Assembly (NCBI RefSeq): GCF_003369915.1
Contig: NW_022881603.1
Span: 12,187,593 to 12,251,592 of the forward strand
Origin: Drosophila miranda
Taxonomy: Eukaryota > Arthropoda > Insecta > Diptera > Drosophilidae
DNA: 64,000 bases
Reading direction: 5' to 3'
How positions within the stretch are numbered: position 1 is the first letter of the stretch; each line of letters starts with the position of its first letter. Shown in pieces: positions 1-11,700 of the stretch. The position numbers and the translations under genes were made by a program. The notes under the pieces were generated by a model. The model ran no database searches and was not told the DNA's origin. It worked only from the letters and a program-made list of their open reading frames with translations.

Positions 1-1
1 C

Positions 2-103
2 GCTCAGCCGGGTCACACCTATTTTGAGTGTGAGTCGGCCGTGCGTAACCTGTTCTGCTACAAGTGCGGGCTGGCCGGGGTCATCCTCCCAAAATGCCCT
101 AAA
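2..103 (+). pseudogene. element A gag C-terminus with zinc knuckles (partial)
   Basis: Frame 2 from the window edge reads through the second half of one CCHC knuckle (GHTYFEC) and then a second Cys cluster (CYKCG...CPKC). These are the nucleic-acid-binding knuckles at the end of gag. Element B carries the same pair at about 8599-8700. The frame differs from that of the pol reading frame that follows, as expected if pol is made by frameshifting or if an indel lies between them. Only the last ~34 residues are inside the window. Confidence 0.6.
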
Positions 104-3100
104 TGTCGACCGGGAAACTCGAAAAGGAGCACGACGCAATTGGAGGAGTCGAGTTCCACGTCGCCGCGAAGCAGCCAATAGATAGGTCCTCCAACGTTAA
201 ATTAGATACCCCTAAGGAAAGAAGTAGCAATAAGAATATTTACACTACCATATATAAGGTTAACCAAGCTGTATTACCCGAAGCTAGATGGTCCGAGCGC
301 AAGCCGATAAAGGAAAGGCAGCGTCAGTACGAGCAGGCTAGGAATCGGATAATGGGGGACGAAGTCGCGGAGAGTATCCGAACGAGAGCAGTCAGAGCAC
401 AGCGGGCTCGGGACAGGTTTCAGAGGCGCAAGAGGAGGCGGCTCCAGGTGTGTGCAGCAGTCCACTCGGCAATTCGTCAGGATGACAGGCCATTCGCACG
501 AATAAAGTTGGGCCCGAGGACGTTGATGGGATACAGGGCATCGGTGAGCCTCCTGGGTAAAGGTGGCCTGGAACTGATAGGAGAATTGGAGCTGAAACTT
601 CAAGACATAAAGAAATTCTCAGTACAAACATCAGGCGGCACTCCTCATAAAATACTGGGACATGTGTCGACGGTAATGACGTATGGAGGCCAGAAGCAGA
701 CCATGGAGTTGTTCCTGTGTCCCTCGCTGAAGCAACCGCTGTACCTAGGGGTCGATTTCTGGCGGAAGTTTGGTCTGGCTCCGCATATAGTAGGTCTAGA
801 ACGACACAAGGAATTAGCCGAAATTGATGCTGAGGTGCTGACTAGGAGTAGACCAACGGAACCGCACGAGTTGACGCACACGCAGCAGACACGTCTGGAC
901 CAGGTGAAGAGCAACTTCAGGGAATTCGACACGCATGGTTTGGGAAGAACGACGCTCGAAAGGCACGAAATTCAATTAATCGAGGGAGCCGTACCCGTAA
1001 AGGAGCGATTCTACCCGGTATCTCCCGCGGTGCAAGAGCTGTTGTTTGCTGAGGTGGACGAAATGTTGCGTCTCGGAGTCATCGAGACCAGCGAGAGCCC
1101 GTGGAGCAACCGCGTGACGCTGGTACGGAAGCCGGGAAAGAACCGATTGTGTCTGGATGCGCGGAAACTAAACAAATTAACCGTGAAGGATGCTTACCCG
1201 CTGCAGAGCATCGAGTCAATTTTGAGCCGCGTAGAGGATACGGTGTACATCAGCAGCATCGATTTAAAGCACGCATTTTGGCAGATAGAGCTGGAGCCTG
1301 AAAGTCGGACGTACACAGCATTCACGGTGCCAGGCAGACCACTCTATCAATTTAAATCGATGCCCTTCGGGTTGTGCAATGCAGCCCAACGGCTGTGTCG
1401 GTTGATGGATCGAGTAATTCCACAACGACTCCGAAGCCTTGTCTTTGTATACTTAGACGATCTACTAGTTATTTCCCGGACGTTTGAGGAGCATATACAA
1501 CTGTTAGAGGAAGTGGCCAAGTGTCTCAAGGAGGCAAACCTGACAATTGGAAGAAAAAAATCGAAATTCGGCTATAAATATTTAAAGTATTTAGGGTACA
1601 TCGTAGGCGACGGCGCACTTAGGACAGATCCGGAGAAAGTACAGGCGATGACACAAATACCAATGCCAAGGAACGTGAGACAAATCCGGAGATTTTTGGG
1701 GACAGCTGGCTGGTATCGGCGGTTTATTCGAAATTTCTCGGCACTCTCGGCTCCTCTGACAGACTGTCTGAAAGGAAAAGGGCAATTTAAGCTGACGGAG
1801 GAGGCAGGAAAATCGTTCGAGGAGCTCAAAAAAGCACTTACCAGCGCCCCCGTGCTACATCACCCAGACTTTAAGAAGCACTTCTTTATCCAGTGTGATG
1901 CGAGTCACGTGGGGATTGGAGCAGTTCTCTTCCAGAGGGATGATGAAGGAGCAGAGCACCCGATCGCATTCTTTTCGGCGAAGCTAAGAGGGGCACAGCT
2001 CAATTATAGCGTACCGGAGAAGGAGTGTCTGGCGGCGGTAAGAGCCATCGAGAAATTCCGTGCATACGTGGAACTGATGCCATTCACGGTGATAACAGAT
2101 CACGCGAGTTTGCAGTGGCTCATGCGATTCAAAGCACTGGATGGGAGGCTAGCCAGGTGGTCGTTGGCTCTCCAGGCTTATGACTTTGAAATTGAGCACC
2201 GCAAAGGAAAGGAAAATATCGTCGCCGATATGCTGTCACGTCCCTTTGACGTTGACGCTATCGACTTCCTGGAGTTCGACACCACAGCCTTCGAGGATGA
2301 AGAATACCGAATGAAAATCGAGTCGGTCCAGAGCGATGAGGATGAGTTCCCAGACCTGAAGGTGGAGGAAGGACTGCTGTTTAAGCGCACACAATTTGGC
2401 CGGCCGGAATTAGAGGAGTTTTCGTGGAAGCTATGGATCCCGGAAGCCCTGACGAGCACACTGATCCAACAGGCTCACGACAGCGATGTGGCAATGCATG
2501 GAGGAATCGCGAGGACACTGGGACGGCTGCGACAGTTCTGTTATTGGCCCCGGATGACCGTGCAGGTGAAGGCATATGTGGCTGATTGTGACTTGTGCAA
2601 AGAAACAAAACATTCAACACAGGTTCACCGTCCACTCATGGGGGCCGAAACCAGAACCGAGAGGCCGATTCAAAAACTGTACCTGGATTTCCTGGGTCCA
2701 TATCCGAGGACTCGAAGTGGCAATGTAGTCATACTAATAGTCCTCGATCACATGTCCAGATATGTCTGGTTGAAGGCTTTGCCTAAGGCGACGTCGTCGG
2801 CCGTGATCCGATTCTTGCACGCAGAGGTCTTCGCGCAGTTTTGCGTGCCTGAAATAGTACACACCGATAATGGAAAGCAGTTTGTGTCAGCTGAATTATC
2901 GCAATTCTTGGACAGGAGAAGCATAACGCACCTGAAGTCGGGGAACTATGCACCACAGGCGAACGCGGCCGAACGAGTGAACCAGACAATACTGGCGGCG
3001 ATAAGGACATACGCTAGTGAGGATCACACGCGCTGGGACGAGAAGGTGACGGAGATCCAGTGTGTGGCTAGGAGCGCTATACACACGGGCATCGGGACGT

Positions 3101-3315
3101 CACCATACTTTGTGTTGTTTGGGCAGCACCTGTTTACTAGCGGCCGAGATTATAAATTGGCACGCAGACTGGGCGCCCTAAATGATGCACAAATGTCACC
3201 CTTGGCGAGGAGTGACAAGATGGAAATAGTCCGAGATGAGGTCCGAGGAAACTCTCATGAAGCCTACAACAGAGCGAAGAACAGGTACAATCGAAAAGCT
3301 CGAGAAATTAGGTAA
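103..3315 (+). CDS. element A pol: protease-like region, reverse transcriptase, RNase H, integrase
   Basis: The open frame runs for 1070 codons. The first Met is probably not a true start, since pol is normally made as a gag-pol fusion. The protease fold is recognisable at about residues 130-215 and ends in YLGVDFW, but the catalytic Asp triad is absent: residues 143-147 read GYRAS where the active-site loop should be. Reverse transcriptase covers about 305-480, with the YLDD box near 450. RNase H begins near 597 (QCDAS). The integrase zinc finger is at about 793-836. The catalytic core has LDFLG near 862, HTDNG near 921 and AERVN near 957, giving the D, D, E set with about 35 residues between the last two. 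A TAA at 3313 cuts off the integrase C-terminus, which continues in the same frame to about 3464. The element is therefore nearly intact but probably dead. Confidence 0.8.
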   Translation: MSTGKLEKEHDAIGGVEFHVAAKQPIDRSSNVKLDTPKERSSNKNIYTTIYKVNQAVLPEARWSERKPIKERQRQYEQARNRIMGDEVAESIRTRAVRAQRARDRFQRRKRRRLQVCAAVHSAIRQDDRPFARIKLGPRTLMGYRASVSLLGKGGLELIGELELKLQDIKKFSVQTSGGTPHKILGHVSTVMTYGGQKQTMELFLCPSLKQPLYLGVDFWRKFGLAPHIVGLERHKELAEIDAEVLTRSRPTEPHELTHTQQTRLDQVKSNFREFDTHGLGRTTLERHEIQLIEGAVPVKERFYPVSPAVQELLFAEVDEMLRLGVIETSESPWSNRVTLVRKPGKNRLCLDARKLNKLTVKDAYPLQSIESILSRVEDTVYISSIDLKHAFWQIELEPESRTYTAFTVPGRPLYQFKSMPFGLCNAAQRLCRLMDRVIPQRLRSLVFVYLDDLLVISRTFEEHIQLLEEVAKCLKEANLTIGRKKSKFGYKYLKYLGYIVGDGALRTDPEKVQAMTQIPMPRNVRQIRRFLGTAGWYRRFIRNFSALSAPLTDCLKGKGQFKLTEEAGKSFEELKKALTSAPVLHHPDFKKHFFIQCDASHVGIGAVLFQRDDEGAEHPIAFFSAKLRGAQLNYSVPEKECLAAVRAIEKFRAYVELMPFTVITDHASLQWLMRFKALDGRLARWSLALQAYDFEIEHRKGKENIVADMLSRPFDVDAIDFLEFDTTAFEDEEYRMKIESVQSDEDEFPDLKVEEGLLFKRTQFGRPELEEFSWKLWIPEALTSTLIQQAHDSDVAMHGGIARTLGRLRQFCYWPRMTVQVKAYVADCDLCKETKHSTQVHRPLMGAETRTERPIQKLYLDFLGPYPRTRSGNVVILIVLDHMSRYVWLKALPKATSSAVIRFLHAEVFAQFCVPEIVHTDNGKQFVSAELSQFLDRRSITHLKSGNYAPQANAAERVNQTILAAIRTYASEDHTRWDEKVTEIQCVARSAIHTGIGTSPYFVLFGQHLFTSGRDYKLARRLGALNDAQMSPLARSDKMEIVRDEVRGNSHEAYNRAKNRYNRKAREIR

Positions 3316-4820
3316 TCACCGGGTCAGGAGGTATATAAGCGGAATTTCGTGTTGAGCAAATTTAAAACCAACATCAACGCAAAGCTCAGCCCAAAATATG
3401 TCAAGTGCCGAGTGATCCGAAGTATGTGCAACAGTCTGTACGAGCTGGAGACGTTGCAAGGCTGACGTATTGGGGTGTTTCACGCAAAAGATCTGAAGCA
3501 GTAGCCCGGGCATCTCAGTCGATGGAGCCAGAGACTCTCAATCTCAGGGTGTGGGCGATGGCCTACGTTTGGGGCCTCTTAATTGAAAAAGCCCGCCTGC
3601 TTGGCACTCCCGTTTCGGCGGAGTAATCCTGGAAACGGTAGTGTGGTGTTATGGGCGGTTTTGGAGAGAGCCGATAGGTATCAGGGCTGGAGAAGAAAGA
3701 CAGCGGCATCTATAGTGGATCCTGGAAAGCAGTGGCAGAGTTGCGTGGGAGAAAAGGAAACGGGGCGAAGAAGAAAAAAAATTGGTGATCGTGGAGACGA
3801 CGATCCCACCAAGACATCAGCGGCAGGCATCAACATCAGCGGAAGCGGCGGACATCGGCAGCAGCAGCCCGGTACTGGCCAGGCCGGAAAACTGGTGCGA
3901 GACCCGTCAGCGGAGCACCGGCACCAAGGAACCGTCAGCGGAGCACCGACTGGAGACACGTTTCTGTCCCCACACACCAGCCCCCCAGGGGAAAGAATCC
4001 GGACTTCAAAGCAGAAATACACACACACGACTCACACACACCCACCTTCATCCACACACCTCCTCACACAACTCACACATGTATACCCTCATTCATAACA
4101 CATCACATAACATCACCACATTTCACACATCTACACCCGTCCGACCCACAATTAAACAAAATATCACGATCATAAAACACCACGATTAAACGTAAACACC
4201 AGCAAGCATCAGGAAGCAACAACTTCTATCAAAGGGGGCTGCCAATTCGGCCGAAATAGGGTTTATTTTGTTGTTAGTATTTTTGTGTTAGTATTTGTTT
4301 CCTTTATATAAACCTAGATTATTAATTAATAATGTTCAAGATAAATAAGAAAATATAATGGATATAAAATGGAAAATTTGAAAAGAGTCATGAGTGAATA
4401 GAAAACGGTAGTTGGGTGGGACGAGAGCGAGAAGAAGAGCGGGACCCTGAATATGAAAAGGGAGCGAATTCAAAAGGTGGCGCTCATGGAATGGTGGGAC
4501 CCTGCTAGGGATAACGAAACCAACTATCCCCGCTGACGAAAGTGCCAACGAGGACAAGTCTGTCCTATAAATTAGATTTGTTTTTTTTTGTATGTTTTTG
4601 TTTGTTTTTTTGTTTTGTTCAATCCGTCCCCTGGCTTATCGGGTCGGAAACACCCCTGACTTCCCCGTGAGCTAGCTGGGAACAATAGGCCAGGGTTAAA
4701 CACCGTTTAACGTAAAATCTTGGTCATTGAAAAAAATATGTAAAAACACCAACACCTTTCACGAACCGAAATCTGCGATCAGCTGTTCAGTGCCAGATGA
4801 TTAACCCTTAGTGGGTGACG
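3316..4820 (+). other. element A 3' region, no credible gene
   Basis: The first 150 bases still encode the integrase tail (KRNFVLSKF) in frame after the premature TAA. Beyond that the sequence is low in coding character. It includes ACAC/CACA-rich DNA at 4018-4140 and a purine run at 4231-4238 that could be a polypurine tract. I see no envelope-type reading frame. The 171-codon frame at 3583-4098 has no recognisable domain. Confidence 0.4.
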
Positions 4821-5387
4821 CGGGGGTCCCATCAGTCCACCGTATTTGGTCGAGCGATTTGTGGAAAAATATTGTTTATTGGTATGTCCCGGGAACCCTT
4901 AAGGTTAAGTCTCCGTAGGGGCCCGAGTTAATTTAACTCCCGTAAAACTGGATCCACTCATCTACACATATTCCATTACGTATGGGTGAGGGTATCCCTG
5001 TTGATTGAACGAAATTTCAGCAGTTATTTCCGTGTTTGCCTTTGTGTCGAACGCTTTGGTGTTTCTTTTTGGTTAGTGATAATTTGGAGTATTTATTTAT
5101 GAGAAAGATGAAATTGTCAATTTATGATTATTAAAGCTTGGATATATACTGAAGCATGATGCAGTAAATTTAAAATAGAGGGAGGGCGCGTGGCGTAAGC
5201 CATGGATTAGGCCAGCCGTTACCGTTCCAGCAGAGGGTGGCCAAAATGAACGTTGTGTTTGGTCACAGGTAGGGCGGGCGCGCGAAGTGATAACACCCAA
5301 GCTTCACCCACTTGATAGCCGTCTGTTTATGATTTTCTTTGTCTTTAGGTTGTTGTTAGTTTTGATGTCCCGAGAAGTAGTATGTCT
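4821..5387. repeat. 567-bp direct repeat, left copy (possible LTR fragment)
   Basis: This block is almost identical to 12635-13216. By eye the two differ by two substitutions and one 15-base insertion in the right copy near 12716. The pair flanks element B, so LTR fragments of B are the simplest reading. However, neither end shows TG...CA, no primer-binding site follows the left copy directly, and no polypurine tract precedes the right copy. It could therefore be another duplicated repeat. No protein-coding content is believable in it. Confidence 0.7.
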
Positions 5388-6192
5388 TCTTACCTGTCGC
5401 TCGGGCTGGTAAAGGCAGATGCGGGGAATGAAAAAAATAATAAATTTAGACGACAGCTTGCGAAGTGCAGTTTAGCTGTCCCGGCAGAAGTCGCTGCTGC
5501 AGGCTTAAGGTGAGCGTAAAGCTGGTCCTTAATGGCGCGGGGTGATTGATGCTAGGGATGGATAGACGGAGGCAGTTAACGGAAATATAAAATATGTGAT
5601 AGGGACTTACGAATTACAGTTGAACATTTTGTCGCTATTCGATGTCGCAAGTGAACGTAAGTCACTGCCGTTCAACAAAAAAATGGACAGGGAGTTTGCG
5701 ACGGACACATTGCCTGGTGGACTGTGATATCGAATTAATCTGTGATGGAATGTTATATTGGAATAAGTTAGAGTAAGTCATGTAGGTAAATGTTCATTGT
5801 AGTTTCGCACCTTCTTGGTTAAAACAAAGCCGCTTTCGTGTTTTTGAACCTGTTGTCTGTCTGCCGAGAGGTGGTGAGGAGTAGGTGGCCCGGGAGTCGT
5901 AAAGACAACCCGCGATGCATCTGTTGTCATGGCAGATCGGTATGATGGATGACAGGAACAAATCACAAGCAAAGTGAGCTCATGCACCGTGAGGCTTCTC
6001 GCTTATCAGGCATCGCTTAGAGCGATGACTAGAGTAGATGACAGGCCACACAAAGGTGGTGGTCGTAATTGTAGGATATCCGTAGGGCGACTGTCAAGTG
6101 GAGCGCAGAAACTGGAGCGGTTACTGGTCCGACTAGTCACGTGTCCCCCTCTTAATGAATCTTGTAAGAAGAAGAATAACTGTTAGGAATTT
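5388..6192 (+). other. leader-like sequence upstream of element B gag
   Basis: About 800 bases separate the left direct repeat from the DINE-1 insertion. I see no coding potential. A TGGCGC hexamer at about 5535 is the only fragment resembling a tRNA-Lys primer-binding site, and it does not extend far enough to be convincing. The likely role is the remaining LTR plus the untranslated leader of element B. Confidence 0.35.
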
Positions 6193-7230
6193 TTATACCC
6201 GATACTCAAAATGAGTATTGGGGTATATTAGATTTGTGGTAAAAGTGGATGTGTGTAACGTCCAGAAGGAATCGTTTCCGACCCCATAAAGTATATATAT
6301 TCTTGATCGGCATCAATAGCCGAGTCGATTGAGCCATGTCTGTCTGTCCGTCTGTCCGTCTGTCCGTCCGTCCGTCTGTCCGTCTGTCCGTCTGTCCGTC
6401 CGTCCGTCTGTCCGTCCTAGTGCTCAAAGACTATAAGAGCTAGAGCAACGATGTTTTGGATCCAGACTTCTGTGATATGTCACTGCTACAAAAATATTTC
6501 AAAACTTCGCCCCTCCCACTTCCGCCCCCACAAAGGACGAAAATCTGTGGCATCCACATTTTTAAAGATACGATAAAACCAAAAACGCAGAATCGTAGAG
6601 GATGACTATATGTTCTAGAGTGTAAAATCTCAACGAGATCTTCTAATTATTATAGCCAGAATCAAGAAAACAATTTCATTCTTTCTCGCTCTGTCTCTCT
6701 CTAACACACAGGTTTCATGGTCGGCTTTGCCAATTGCAAAATATGAGTTCAAGGATCTCAGAACCTATAAGAGCCAGAGCAACCAAATTTGGTATCCACA
6801 CTCCTGTGATATCGGACCTTGACCGTTTCGTGTCCAAATTTCGCCACGTATTCGAAAATCTCAGAGACTATTAAGGCTAGAGTAACCAAATTTGGTATCC
6901 GCACTCCTGTTAGATCTTACTATAAAACGTGTATCTCAAAATTCGAGAAAACTAAAAACGCAGAATCATAGATAATGACCATATCTATCAGATTGCTGAA
7001 TCTGGATCAGATCAGATCATTTTTATAGCCAATAGGAACAAATCAATTTGCAGTGGCTACGCAGCGCCCGACGTGACGCTCAGACTGATTTTCTGTCTCT
7101 CTCGCACGCTCTCTTTGTCGTGTCGTTTAATATTAGCGGCGTCTGCCGGAGGAGAGCCATACTGACTTAGTATCGGGTATAACCGTAGAGTTGCGGTGTC
7201 CGCAGCAACTCACAACGTTCCCCCTCGTTT
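6193..7230 (+). mobile_element. DINE-1/SGM (ISY-like) non-autonomous Helentron, copy A
   Basis: The left end carries TATACCCGATACTC followed by its own inverted copy (a small hairpin). The right end carries the complementary AGTATCGGGTATA and then a GTTGC...GCAAC hairpin, ending in CCCCCTCGTTTT. These subterminal inverted repeats and the 3' hairpin are the known structure of DINE-1 Helentron-type elements. A CTGTCYGTCY microsatellite lies at 6340-6418. No transposase is encoded. It is inserted in the leader of element B, next to T residues as is usual for the family. Three other copies in this window share both ends. Confidence 0.9.
6340..6418 (+). repeat. (GTCY)n microsatellite of DINE-1 copy A
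   Basis: About 20 tandem GTCT/GTCC units. This is the proto-microsatellite characteristic of mini-me/DINE-1 elements. The same position in the other copies is shorter (about 23056-23106, 45612-45667 and 48148-48190), so the array length varies between copies. Confidence 0.9.
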
Positions 7231-7258
7231 TTTGTAATATTGGTGTTGCTCGGTGCAG

Positions 7259-8720
7259 ATGCCACAAGAAGGGGGTAGTCGACAGTATCATACGCGATCA
7301 CGCGTAAACAAAACAGTGGACCAGATAGGAGAAGTGTCAGGGGCGATGTTTGATCAAGATCGGGAGGAACTTGGAGCTGTGGGTGGGTTGCCAAGAACAC
7401 CGGTCCAGGCCAGGTCAGAAGAATGGCCAATGTCCGATCCTACACCCACGCTTGCTTCCGAACTGGCATCAGCAGTCAACGTATCGTTGGCCCAGGCTCA
7501 TGCGACACACAGGGCAGCGAACACTGACTCGATTAGTCGGGTGTTGCAGGAGGAGTTGCGTAAGGGGATTATCGAGATGATGCACCAACTCAACGACAGA
7601 CAGACAGCTGCAGCAGCAGAAGGAACCGCAGCGGGAGGAGGTTCACCACGAGCAGGAGTATCGAGTAGCAATCCCGAAAAGGAAGCTGTCTAGCACGACT
7701 GATGCGCCGATTCCGCCACCAAAACCATTTTTGGCTCGCTCGGGGCGAGGTGGTATTGGTCCGGAATCGTCTTCAGGAGTAGGACCTACCGCATCCAGTG
7801 AGCAGCATCAACGGGGTAGGCATCAAGCGCGAAATTGGTGAAACCCGATAGCACTCAGACACTCGGGTCAGGGTCGTGGCGAGGGTAGGAGAGCTGGTGG
7901 GATTCCTCGAGAAGATCCGCATCCAAATCCCCCGGGTTATAGACCTTGGCCACGGTGGGGCCGAGTCGAAAAATGGGACGTGACGTTCGACGGAGACAGC
8001 AACAAAATGACAGTCGAGGATTTTGTGTTCCGAATTGAATTCCTACAAGCCCAATGCCGCTGTCCGTGGGATGAAGTTCTAAAGGGATTTCATCACCTGG
8101 TTGCAGGAAACGCGCGGGAATGGTACTGGCAGTACATCCGTGATCATGGCGGTGGTGTTTGGCAGGAACTAAGGGGCGACTTAATTGCTCGTTTCCGAGG
8201 CACGGCGTCCGAGTTCGACCGCATGAGAGAACTGCGAGAAAGAATGCAGCGGTCAAACGAGAGTGTGGAAGACTTTTTCCATGTCATGAGAAAGCTCGCG
8301 TCGAGGTTGGAGATGCCACCACCTGAAAAGGAGATGGTAAAAATCGTCAAAAAGGTACTCACAGATGAGAAAGCGAGTTTCGTCTACGGCTTACGGGTTT
8401 ATTCCTTAGACCAACTGCGGGATGAGTGCGTGGAAATAGAGGAAGGCTCGATCTTCGTGGCGAGGAGCACCCAAAGCCACAAACTATGGTCGCGGGTCGA
8501 ATGCGAACGTCAGCGAGGTCGCGCAGGATCGGTCGATTGGCGATGAAGAGGCAGAGGTCATTGAGGAAGCGCAAGTGACACAGCGTGTTCCACAGAAGTT
8601 GATTTGCTGGAACTACGGGCAGACCGATCATGGCTTTAGGGACTGTATGGCATCGGAGAGGCGAATTTTCTGCTACCGGTGTGGAAAGCCCGATGCATAT
8701 TGTCCAACCTGTCCGAATTA
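7259..8720 (+). pseudogene. element B gag, broken
   Basis: The Met at 7259 begins a polar N-terminal region that stops at 7693. The gag core, rich in W and charged residues (REWYWQYIRDHG, then SVEDFFHVMRKLA), is in another frame from about 7960 to 8546. The zinc knuckles (CWNYGQTDHGFRDC, then CYRCGKPDAYC) are in a third frame at about 8596-8700. Gag is the structural RNA-packaging protein of the retrotransposon particle. The first knuckle has Tyr where the second Cys is expected (CWNY instead of CWNC), so it too is damaged. At least two indels are needed to explain the frame changes. Confidence 0.7.
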
Positions 8721-11700
8721 CGCGGGAAAATGAATTAGATAGACGTAAATTGCATGCTAGGTTAAGGAACTTATCATATGAAGAGCGCTTAAGAAATTAT
8801 TTAGAAACCAGAAATAGAATATTTTCTGAGCTACGAGTGGATGGTATGCGAGCACTGTCGGTGCGGGTGAGAAAGGCGAGATCCCGGTTTAAGCAAAGGC
8901 GAGCTATGAGGAGGCAGGTGATTGCTTCAGTAAAGCGTTGTTGCAAGAAAGACTCGAAAGTTTTCGCAGAAATCTCTATAATGGGCCAGTCCGTGCGAGG
9001 CCTGTTGGATTCAGGCGCTACACACAGCATGCTAGGGTGTAATGGTCAGGAATTCCTGGAGAAGCTGGGCGTGGAGGCTCGTCGATATTCTTCTATAGTG
9101 AAGGTAGCGAATAGGGAAGATCGCGAAATCGTTGGCCGAGTAGAATTACCGGTGAAATACAAGGGGGAGGTAAAAAGATTAACGTTTTTCGTATTCCCTT
9201 TCTTGGAACAGGAAATTTACTTGGGGGTAGACTTTTGGCGGGTATTCTCATTGGCTCCTGAGGTGATGGGAGAAGGTCCAGTAGGGGCATCTCACAGATT
9301 AGTGGAAGAAGTGTTGGCTGATCAAGTCGCTCACTATGTGGAAGGCCCGGAGAAGGAGATAGTGCAGGAAGAATGGGAGTTGTCAGAAGAGCAAAAGGCA
9401 GCCTTGGATCAGGTGAAGGCAGAGTTTCTGACTTTCGAAGCCGTAGGCCTGGGGAGGACGTCGAGAGAGACTCACAAAATTCAGTTGGTGGAGAAGGCCG
9501 AGCCTGTGAAGGATCGACATTACCCGCTGTCGCCAGCGATGCAGGAAGTAGTGTGTGGTGAGGTGGACAAAATGTTGGCTTTGGGAGTCATCGAGTACAG
9601 TGATAGTCCGTGGAGCAACCGTACCACCGTGGTGCGAAGGCCGGGCAAAAATCGTTTCTGTCTCGATGCCCGAAAGCTCAACAAAGTAACCATCAAGGAC
9701 GCTTACCCACTTCCTAGCATCGAGGGGATTTTGTCGCGTCTCGATCAGACGATATATATCTCCACTTAAAGTCTCTCGACTTAAAATTCGCTTTTTGGCA
9801 AATCGAGCTGGACGAGCAGAGTCGACCATATACGGCGTTCACGGTGCCGGGACGGCCTCTGTACCAGTTCCGTATGATGCCCTTTGGCCTCTGCAACGCC
9901 GTACAACGCCTATGTAGACTGGTCGATAAGGTGATTCCGGTTGAGATGCGTTCAAACGTCTATGCGTATCTCGACGACTTGCTGATTATAGCTGGCGACT
10001 TCCAAACGCACGTGAAGATTCTGCGACAGGTTGCCGAGCGTCTACGAGAAGCGAATTTAACGAGAGGGCTGAGCAAATCTCATTTTTGCTATAAAAACAT
10101 TAAATACCTGGGATATAGAGTGGGAGGAGGAGCGCTGAAGATGGATCCGGATCGTGTGTCGGCCATTTTGCGCATTCCCGAGCCGCGATCTGTTCGAGAA
10201 TTGCGTAGTTTCCTGGGAACTGCGGGCTGGTACCGTCGCTTTATGAAAAACTATGCTGAGATGGCCGGTCCGCTCACAGACGCCCTGAAAAAGTCGGGAA
10301 ATGGAAAGTTTAAATTGACGGAGGAGGCAAAAGGAGCCATGGGGGAGCTAAAAGCTGTACTCACCTCGGCACCAGTCCTGGTACACGCGGATTTCAAGCG
10401 GCACTTCTACATACAGTGCGACGCCTCACATTATGGGGTAGGAGCCGTACTCTTCCAACGGGATGACGAGCAGAACGAGAGGCCCATAGCGTTTTTCTCT
10501 GCCAAACTGAATTGCAACCAAAAAAAACTACTCGGTGACAGAGAAGGAGTGTTTGGCAGCCCTCATGGCGATCCTTAAGTTCCGTCCGTACGTAGAGCTT
10601 ATGCCGTTTACAGTCATAACTGACCACGCCAGTCTCAAATGGCTCATGACCATGAAGAACCTGGATGGTCGCTTAGCTCGTTGGTCCCTTCAACTTCGGT
10701 TCGGTTCGGCATAGAACACCGGAAAGGAGCGGACAATGTAGTGGCAGGTACATTGTCGCGCAGTATTGAAGAGCTGGAAGTGGATCCGAGTAGTATCCTG
10801 GGTTTTAAAACGGTGGAGTTTGAATCTGGAGAATATCAGGAGTTAAGGAAGGAAATAACAGAGAACCAAGACCGCTTACCTGATCTCCAGATTGTTGACG
10901 GCATGATATTCAAGCGCATGCGCTTTGAGCGATTGGATGATCAACTGGAGGGCGCCGTCTGGAAATTGTGGGTTCCGAGTTCGCTGACGGCCGCGTTGAT
11001 AGACAAAGCACATTCGGAAGAGAAGACAGCGCACGGAGGAATCGTGAAAACCTTGCACTTATTGCGTAGGCAGTTTTACTGGCCGAACATGGTGATAGAG
11101 GTGCGGGATTATATCCGACGGTGCACCGTGTGCAAGGAGTCGAAAGCGCCGAATTATCGGATGCAGGTCGGGATGGGGCAAGAAGTGGTCACTGAGCGCC
11201 CGTTCCAAAAACTTTATATTGGTTTTTTGGGCAAATATCCGCTGTCAAAGAACGGTCAGGCGTGGATATTTATTGTAGTTGACCAGTTCTCTAAGTTCAC
11301 ATTCCTAAAGACCATGACCAAGGCCACAGCAAAGGAAGTTGTAAGATTCCTCGTTCACGAGGTGTTTTACAAGTTTGGAGTGCCGGAGATGATTCACTCG
11401 GACAATGGGGCTCAGTTCGTCTCGAAAACTTTTAAGGAGATGACCGATGCATTCGAAGTCACTCATATGAGGACGCCAGTGTATTCTCCGCAGAGTAACG
11501 CAGCCGAACGCGTGAATCGCACAGTACTCAGCGCGATTCGGGCGTATCTGGAAGACGATCACCGGGACTGGGATGTGCATCTGCCGGAGATAGAACTGGC
11601 TATTAGAAACTCGGTTCACGAGGCGACAGGCGTAACACCATTCTTTGCAGTCTTCGGGCAGCAAATGTATTTGAATGGGTCATGCTACAAGCTGGCAAAG

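Larger units (their letters stand above)
1..4820 (+). mobile_element. Ty3/gypsy-type LTR retrotransposon remnant (element A), 5' end outside window
   Basis: The order is gag zinc knuckles, protease-like region, reverse transcriptase, RNase H and integrase, which is the Ty3/gypsy (Metaviridae) order. The window begins inside gag, so the 5' LTR is not visible. The protein resembles element B (7253-12036) along its whole length but is clearly a different family, with many amino-acid differences. An Osvaldo/Ulysses-type relationship is possible but is a guess from general appearance. A purine run followed by TG near 4231-4241 could be the polypurine tract and the start of the 3' LTR. I could not find a matching LTR or the right-hand boundary, so the end given is only the point where the repeat at 4821 begins. 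Confidence 0.75.

Noticed and set aside
3583-4098. 171-codon plus-strand frame after element A pol, considered as an env-like or accessory gene
   Set aside because: Composition drifts into CACA repeats, with no hydrophobic segment or known motif.
5097-5300. 67-codon minus-strand frame repeated identically at 12926-13129
   Set aside because: The identity only reflects the duplicated repeat. There is no domain, promoter or independent codon evidence.
6340-6418. GTCY array considered as a CRISPR-like or regulatory array
   Set aside because: It has a four-base period with no spacers and is the standard DINE-1 microsatellite.
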